Shown here: piece by piece, positions 59,633 to 64,000 of the stretch
Layout: each line of letters starts with the position of its first letter
How positions within the stretch are numbered: the stretch's first letter is position 1
Assembly (NCBI RefSeq): GCF_000496595.1
Contig: NC_022793.1
Coordinates: 806,001 to 870,000, forward strand
Reading direction: 5' to 3'
DNA: 64,000 nucleotides
Source of the DNA: Candidatus Liberibacter americanus str. Sao Paulo
GTDB taxonomy: Bacteria > Pseudomonadota > Alphaproteobacteria > Rhizobiales > Rhizobiaceae
The notes under the pieces: model-generated
Seen by the model: the letters and a program-made list of their open reading frames with translations, nothing else
Told to the model about the DNA's origin: nothing
The model's database searches: none
Program-made: the position numbers and the translations under genes

Positions 59633-60030
59633 TTAAGAAACGAACAGGTGAATTAACATATGAGCATGAGGCTTACCACTGGCATGTGCCTCATAAGTAA
59701 TAAGATAACGCAAATGCTTACCAGTATTGAATCGTAAACGCTTCAAAAACCTGGTAATCTTTTAACCAAAATCAAGATAAAGCAAATGATCTTCCTTGGT
59801 CTCAGCATTATAAATGGTTTATTTATAATGCTGTACCTCATCACGAAAACGATAACTAAGAAAAGTAGACAACATAGTAACAAAACTATCAGAGCCAAAT
59901 AAAGAATTAGACAGCCCATAATAATTCGTACAAGGAAAAACAGGATATTTATAATTTATTGAAAAACTTCCTTCAGAATCAAAAATAATAGAAGAATAAA
60001 TATTTAAAAAAAAAGGACTTTTAGTCTAAA
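59633..60030 (-). pseudogene. Relic of microvirus VP4-type replication initiator (HUH)
   Basis: Minus strand, one frame with stops at 59819-59821 and 59762-59764, plus a TAG near 60026. It reads FFLNIYSSIIFDSEGSFS, YKYPVFPCTNYYGLSN, SFVTMLSTFLSYRFRDEV and then TRFLKRLRFNTGKHLRYLIT, YEAHASGKPHAHMLIHL. The FLKRLR..GKHLRYL and GKPHAHML parts correspond to the conserved FLKRLRK, IRYF and GRPHYHALLF blocks of gokushovirus replication initiators. The two His at 59666-59668 and 59660-59662 are the HUH pair. It cannot be translated through. Confidence 0.75.
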
Positions 60031-60370
60031 ATCTAATGAATAACTCAATTTATTAACTCGTTTTACTATAACCAGCTACGTAAAATTGAAACACGTTTAG
60101 TTACTTACGTTAATTAAACGAGCGCCTCCAAACTATCCTAAAATCGATTAATGAACAAAAAAGCTTAGGGCTGAACTTGCTCAGGAGATTAATAACTCTT
60201 TTAATAAAACTGAGCTCGAAGATCTCTACTTACCTACCCATGGCGGGATTCCACTTTGGTTAAATATCGACCAAAGAACCTTGGCTTATAAATTTGCTGT
60301 TCCAAACAGCACGATTTCGTTTACTTGACGTGCTGTCCTGATCTTATTTTGCTTCAACAACGCAAGACTT
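60031..60370. other. Junction region with an unassigned coding-like stretch
   Basis: Between the microvirus relic and the radC relic. On the plus strand, 60163-60327 reads AELAQEINNSFNKTELED, then LYLPTHGGIPLWLNIDQRT and AYKFAVPNSTISFT, and ends in TGA. A shifted frame then gives PDLILLQQRKTSHNTL. It looks like true protein sequence, but I cannot place it. It overlaps the antisense of a possible radC continuation. Confidence 0.35.
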
Positions 60371-60374
60371 CTCA

Positions 60375-60675
60375 TAATACTTTGATTAATAATTTGTTGT
60401 GTAAAGAATCGTTTATCGACTTCACTAATCGCTTTTAATTGTTAATACTTACAAAGTCCTAATCCCTTGTGCGCTGAAAATTGTTGATAATCAGCAGTTA
60501 ATAGTTTGTGCAACGAGCCAAATTCTTTTTATAAGTTTTCAGCCAATATTAAAACCGGAAATCCAAGAAATCATGTGCGAATAAAAATGGCCAAAAGCTC
60601 TTGATCAATTAATTATGATGCCCCATAAGATAAAAGCTTTTCTCTAGGTTGAAGTGCATAATTTATTTCGTCCAT
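60375..60675 (-). pseudogene. radC: radC relic of gammaproteobacterial type
   Basis: From ATG 60675 on the minus strand a single frame reads MDEINYALQPREKLLSYGAS, then IDQELLAIFIRT, FLGFPVLILAENL, KEFGSLHKLLTADYQQFSA, HKGLGLCKY and QLKAISEVDKRFFTQQ, with four in-frame stops and no frameshift. PREKLL, ELLAIFIRTG, EFGSL and QLKAI match the N-terminal half of RadC. The C-terminal JAB domain is not recognisable. It is divergent from coaBC, as in enterics. Confidence 0.75.
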
Positions 60676-60865
60676 ATGTTTTTCCTGTCTATTTCCTTGT
60701 AGCTTTGACAGTTTACAGCATGCCAAAATATAAGCAAAAATTTTCTAGCTTAGTTGCGTAGCTTTTTGCAAAAAAGTTTTTTTATAGATAAAAATTGATG
60801 GTACTATCACCTAAACTTCAGCTTATGGTAATATCAGTAGACTCATCACTTGAATTTGGATATAT

Positions 60866-62083
60866 ATGATGGCAGAACTTACAGGTAAACATATCGTACT
60901 TGGCATTGGTGGTGGTATCGCTGCTTATAAAACACCAGAATTAGTTCGTCGTTTGCGTGACCATGGTGCAATTGTACGTGTGGTAATGACGAATGCCGCC
61001 AAATCTTTCATTACACCGTTGACGCTACAGGCTGTTTCGGGCTATTCAGTTGCAGATGATTTATTGGATCCTGCCGCAGAGGCTGCAATGGGTCATATTG
61101 AATTAGCTAAATGGGCAGATTTAATTATTTTAGCGCCTGCAACTGCAGATTTGCTGGCTCGTTTATCCGTTGGTATGGCTAATGATTTATTAACAAATGT
61201 CTGTTTAGCTTCAAAGGCAAAAATAGCTGTCGTACCGGCAATGAATCAGCAAATGTATCGCGCTAATATTACTCAGAAAAATATTGCAATACTTAAAGAA
61301 CTCCATGTTTTAGTTTGGGGCCCAGATGAAGGTAGTCAAGCTTGTGGTGATGTTGGCCCTGGTCGAATGTTAGAGCCGTTGGCTATTGTTGAATTAGCTA
61401 AGAATAGTTTTCAGCATAAGCTAGATATGGTAAACCTGCATTTAGCAATTACTGCGGGACCAACAAAAGAAGAAATTGATCCCGTTCGTTTTGTGACTAA
61501 TCATAGTTCAGGGAAAATGGGTTTTGCGATAGGACAAGCTGCTGCAAAACGAGGAGCTAATGTAACACTTATTACCGGTCCAGTTAATTTACCAACACCT
61601 GCAGGCGTTAAACGTATTAATGTTGTCAGCGCGTTGGAAATGTATAGTCAAGTACATAATATAATTGACAAACAAGATATTTTTATTGGATGTGCCGCAG
61701 TTACTGATTATCGACCAAAAGAGTTTACAAAAGAAAAAATTAAAAAGCAGGCAGATGAAATTACTCTGACATTGGTAAAAAATCCTGATATTGTGGCAAG
61801 TGTTGGTAAATTGACTAAAAATCGTCCTTATGTCGTTGGATTTGCAGCAGAAATACAAAATTTAGAAGAATATGCCCGTAATAAGCTTACCCAAAAAAAT
61901 CTGGATCTCATTTGTGCAAATGATGTTTCATTAGCTGATCATGGGTTTAATTCAGAAAGCAATGCCTTGAATTTATTTTGGGAAGATAAAGAGATACATT
62001 TACCACATAGCCATAAATTAGAGCTTGGTCAGCGTTTACTCGATGAGATACTTCAACGTTGTGAAGAAAAAAATAGACATTAA
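60866..62083 (+). CDS. coaBC: Bifunctional phosphopantothenoylcysteine decarboxylase/synthetase, gammaproteobacterial type
   Basis: Makes 4'-phosphopantetheine from 4'-phosphopantothenate and Cys in CoA synthesis. The 405 residues match the E. coli length. CoaC domain: [20 protein letters not shown] at 12-31, the His in [12 protein letters not shown] near 75, PAMNQQMYR near 127 and [13 protein letters not shown] near 157. CoaB domain: [20 protein letters not shown] near 190-209, KNPDIV and FAAE. The sequence is far closer to enteric Dfp than expected for a Rhizobiales host, and G+C is raised. It is flanked by radC and dut relics. Confidence 0.95.
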   Translation: MMAELTGKHIVLGIGGGIAAYKTPELVRRLRDHGAIVRVVMTNAAKSFITPLTLQAVSGYSVADDLLDPAAEAAMGHIELAKWADLIILAPATADLLARLSVGMANDLLTNVCLASKAKIAVVPAMNQQMYRANITQKNIAILKELHVLVWGPDEGSQACGDVGPGRMLEPLAIVELAKNSFQHKLDMVNLHLAITAGPTKEEIDPVRFVTNHSSGKMGFAIGQAAAKRGANVTLITGPVNLPTPAGVKRINVVSALEMYSQVHNIIDKQDIFIGCAAVTDYRPKEFTKEKIKKQADEITLTLVKNPDIVASVGKLTKNRPYVVGFAAEIQNLEEYARNKLTQKNLDLICANDVSLADHGFNSESNALNLFWEDKEIHLPHSHKLELGQRLLDEILQRCEEKNRH

Positions 62084-62255
62084 AATTCTTGATCCTCGTG
62101 TAGGAAATAAATTTCCGTTGCCAAATTATGCGACAGAAGGATCTGCTGGGTTAGATCTACGAAATTGATTCAGGCTATTCAATTAGAATCAGGTCAAACT
62201 GAGCTATTACCTACAAGATTAACAGTGCATATTGCAAATCAACAAGGGTCAGCGC
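62061..62255 (+). pseudogene. dut: dut relic of gammaproteobacterial type
   Basis: A GTG at 62061, overlapping the coaBC end, begins [20 protein letters not shown] and then [15 protein letters not shown], which is the start of enteric dUTPase. A TGA follows. After a one-frame change AIQLESGQTELLPTRLTVHI can be read. The rest is lost. The overlap coaBC-dut is the enteric operon arrangement. Confidence 0.8.
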
Positions 62256-62613
62256 AGAGGAAGTTATTGCTTTTCATGAAATTAAGTTAAGGTGTTTTTT
62301 AAAATTGTTAGACACACTTGTATTGCTATGGTCGAGAATGTTGCAACAAAAAAATTAAAATATTTGTTTTTTTGCTTATAAAAAACTCACTTCAAGCTTT
62401 TTTGATGATTTTTTACTATAGTAAATATTTAAATACTCAATAGTATAAATTTTTTATTTACTATATAAGATTATATCTTGCAATTAGTGCACATATAATA
62501 ATATAAAATATTTAGTTGTATAACGAATATATATATAAATATTTTCCATATTATATTAATTCTAAAATAATCATTAAATAAAGTGTTTTAATTTATAAAA
62601 ACTTGATTTAAAT
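62256..62613. other. Return to AT-rich spacer
   Basis: Composition falls back to very AT-rich about here, marking the right edge of the foreign block near 62300. No gene or strong structure seen up to the DUF218 gene. Confidence 0.4.
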
Positions 62614-63408
62614 ATGCCAAATGATCTACTAACTATAAAAAAAATATTAATAGGAATAACAATGATATTATTTCCTATTTTATCAATATTGGTTATCTTA
62701 TATTATTTTTATTTAATGAAAAATACTACGATAAGTTGGTTGCCCTTTAGCTTTGTTACTCTTTTAATTGTTTGCATTGGATGCGGCCCTATACCGTCAC
62801 TACTAATCAACAACTTACAATATCAATATAAAGATAATCTATTATTTTCTGAGTTAAAAGAAGAGAACATAATTATTTTACTTGGCAATGGTACAACTAC
62901 TATCAAAGAAAATCCTATAATTAAGGTAGATCCTTCTCCTCAATCTTATTCTAGAATTTTTGAAACAATCCGACTTTATAGATTATGCAAACAAAATCGC
63001 AAAAATTGTACAATTATAATCAGTGGTGGAGATCCACAAAAACATGGTATATCAGAAGCTGATGTATATGGTGAAAAATTATTAGAAGTAGGAATAGATA
63101 AAAAAGACATTAAACTTGAAACAAAATCATTGAATACATTTCAAAATGCAAAACTATCTCTTCCTATAATAAAATCAATTATGGGTGATAAATCAAAAAC
63201 CAACATAATACTAGTGTCTTCTGCATATCATTTACAGCGTAGTCAATTGTATTTTAAAAATTTAGGGATTAATACGATAGCCTCTCGTGCAGACTATATT
63301 AATGTTAAGTATAGCTTTATCCCTTCAATTATCAATTTTAATATTACTGCAATCGCTCTTAAGGAATATTTAGGGATAGGTATTTGGTTTTCAAATATAA
63401 TGAGCTAA
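62614..63408 (+). CDS. DUF218 family membrane protein (ElyC/YdcF-like)
   Basis: A 264-residue protein with two N-terminal membrane segments (about 10-34 and 42-60) and a C-terminal DUF218 domain. The domain shows IIILLGNGTTT near 89, SRIFETIRLYRLCKQ near 112, IISGGDPQKHGISEADVYGE near 137, and SSAYHLQRSQLYF near 206. ElyC in E. coli affects peptidoglycan precursor metabolism; the exact role here is unknown. It has no clear partner and lies before tyrS. Confidence 0.8.
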   Translation: MPNDLLTIKKILIGITMILFPILSILVILYYFYLMKNTTISWLPFSFVTLLIVCIGCGPIPSLLINNLQYQYKDNLLFSELKEENIIILLGNGTTTIKENPIIKVDPSPQSYSRIFETIRLYRLCKQNRKNCTIIISGGDPQKHGISEADVYGEKLLEVGIDKKDIKLETKSLNTFQNAKLSLPIIKSIMGDKSKTNIILVSSAYHLQRSQLYFKNLGINTIASRADYINVKYSFIPSIINFNITAIALKEYLGIGIWFSNIMS

Positions 63409-63537
63409 TATATTAATAGATTTAATCTTAGCAAGATCTATCATTAGTATATATGAAATTATATCCTTATTTTATTATTAATGCTAGAAATGATATTTTT
63501 TATAAAAGTAACATTTATAATAACGGAATTATTGTCT

Positions 63538-64000
63538 ATGTCTGAATTTAAATCTGATTTTCTTAGAACCCTTTCTGAGAGAGGATTAATTTATCAAATA
63601 TCTAATCCTCAAGAGCTTGATGATCTATTTTGCAAAACAATAGTAACAGCATATATTGGATATGACTTAACAGCCCTTTCTTTACATGCCGGTCATTTAA
63701 CTCAGCTAATGATACTTCATTGGCTGCAAAAGACAGGTCATAGGCCTATTTCTCTAATGGGTGGCACAACCAGCATGATAGGTGATCCATCTTTTAAAAA
63801 TGATAGCAGAGTAATGTTGGGTTCCGAAGAAATTAAAAAGAACACTTTAGCTATTAAAGACATATTCTCAAGATTTTTAAAATATGGAAACGGCCCTACC
63901 GATGCTTTAATGGTAAATAATTCAGATTGGTTGTCAGAAATTAAATATATAGATTTATTACGTGATATTGGTAGTCATATTTCAGTTAATCGTATGCTTT
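63538..64000 (+). CDS. tyrS: Tyrosyl-tRNA synthetase, 3' end outside the window
   Basis: Charges tRNA-Tyr. The first 154 residues are visible: MSEFKSDFLRTLSERGLIYQ, YIGYDLTALSLHAGHL with the HIGH-type HAGH near residue 52, GHRPISLMGGTTSMIGDPS near 69-87 and MVNNSDWL near 125. The length of the visible part agrees with the family from the start. The KMSKS motif and C-terminal domain lie beyond the window edge. Confidence 0.95.
   Translation, partial: MSEFKSDFLRTLSERGLIYQISNPQELDDLFCKTIVTAYIGYDLTALSLHAGHLTQLMILHWLQKTGHRPISLMGGTTSMIGDPSFKNDSRVMLGSEEIKKNTLAIKDIFSRFLKYGNGPTDALMVNNSDWLSEIKYIDLLRDIGSHISVNRML

Noticed and set aside
61589..61858. Minus-strand frame within coaBC
   Set aside because: Antisense shadow of a certain gene.

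Overview
The window looks like chromosome of a small-genome, AT-rich alphaproteobacterium of the Rhizobiales. 'Candidatus Liberibacter' (phloem- and psyllid-associated) is the best guess. The guess rests on the two-piece permuted tmRNA, the GapR, SspB, IalB, TadG-like and DUF1217 families, long AT-rich spacers, many gene relics, and phage remnants including a microvirus. The species cannot be named from the sequence alone.

Layout. 1-1.2 kb: end of a phage-like module (two small membrane proteins) and a small exported protein. 1.8-20.8 kb: housekeeping genes hemF, ung, rlmN, an IalB-like protein, thiN, an ABC-F ATPase, the EF-P modification trio (efp divergent from epmA-epmB), pyrE, pyrC, a tmk-holB-metG-tatD-MBL operon, RNase P RNA and a YdjM-like membrane protein. 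21.0-27.3 kb: a complete six-gene mevalonate operon (mvaA-fni-hmgS-mvk-pmk-mvd) in the order known from Paracoccus zeaxanthinifaciens, with a duplicated scrap of pmk before mvd. 28.4-35.3 kb: acpS-lepB-rnc-era, glmU, glmS and a DUF502 membrane protein. 35.9-38.1 kb: a decayed phage lysogeny-control region, with repressor relics on + and an antirepressor relic, a small lipoprotein and two small genes on -. 38.4-49.8 kb: an unknown membrane protein, an orphan ascorbate-type PTS IIC, dusA, sspB, tmRNA, thyA-folA, hflK-hflC, miaA and tRNA-Ser(UGA). 50.2-54.2 kb: a TadG-like vWA protein, an MFS transporter split by a stop codon, a decarboxylase relic, and a second copy of the miaA 3' end plus tRNA-Ser. 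54.5-57.3 kb: a 755-residue DUF1217 protein and GapR.

The most unusual part is 57.5-62.3 kb, a composite foreign island. Its left half carries T-rich microvirus-like genes on +, facing degraded microvirus-like genes on -, including a recognisable HUH replication initiator (VP4 type) with in-frame stops. Its right half is a gammaproteobacterial block: a radC relic divergent from an intact enterobacterial-type coaBC, followed by a dut relic. This is the gene order of enteric bacteria. Only coaBC stayed intact, which suggests it was kept for coenzyme A synthesis. The window ends with a DUF218 membrane protein and the start of tyrS.

Mechanistically, the window combines a lean core (translation, nucleotide, heme, CoA, isoprenoid and amino-sugar synthesis) with several layers of gene decay and acquisition. 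Assignments come from reading translations and remembered family motifs. No database search was run.
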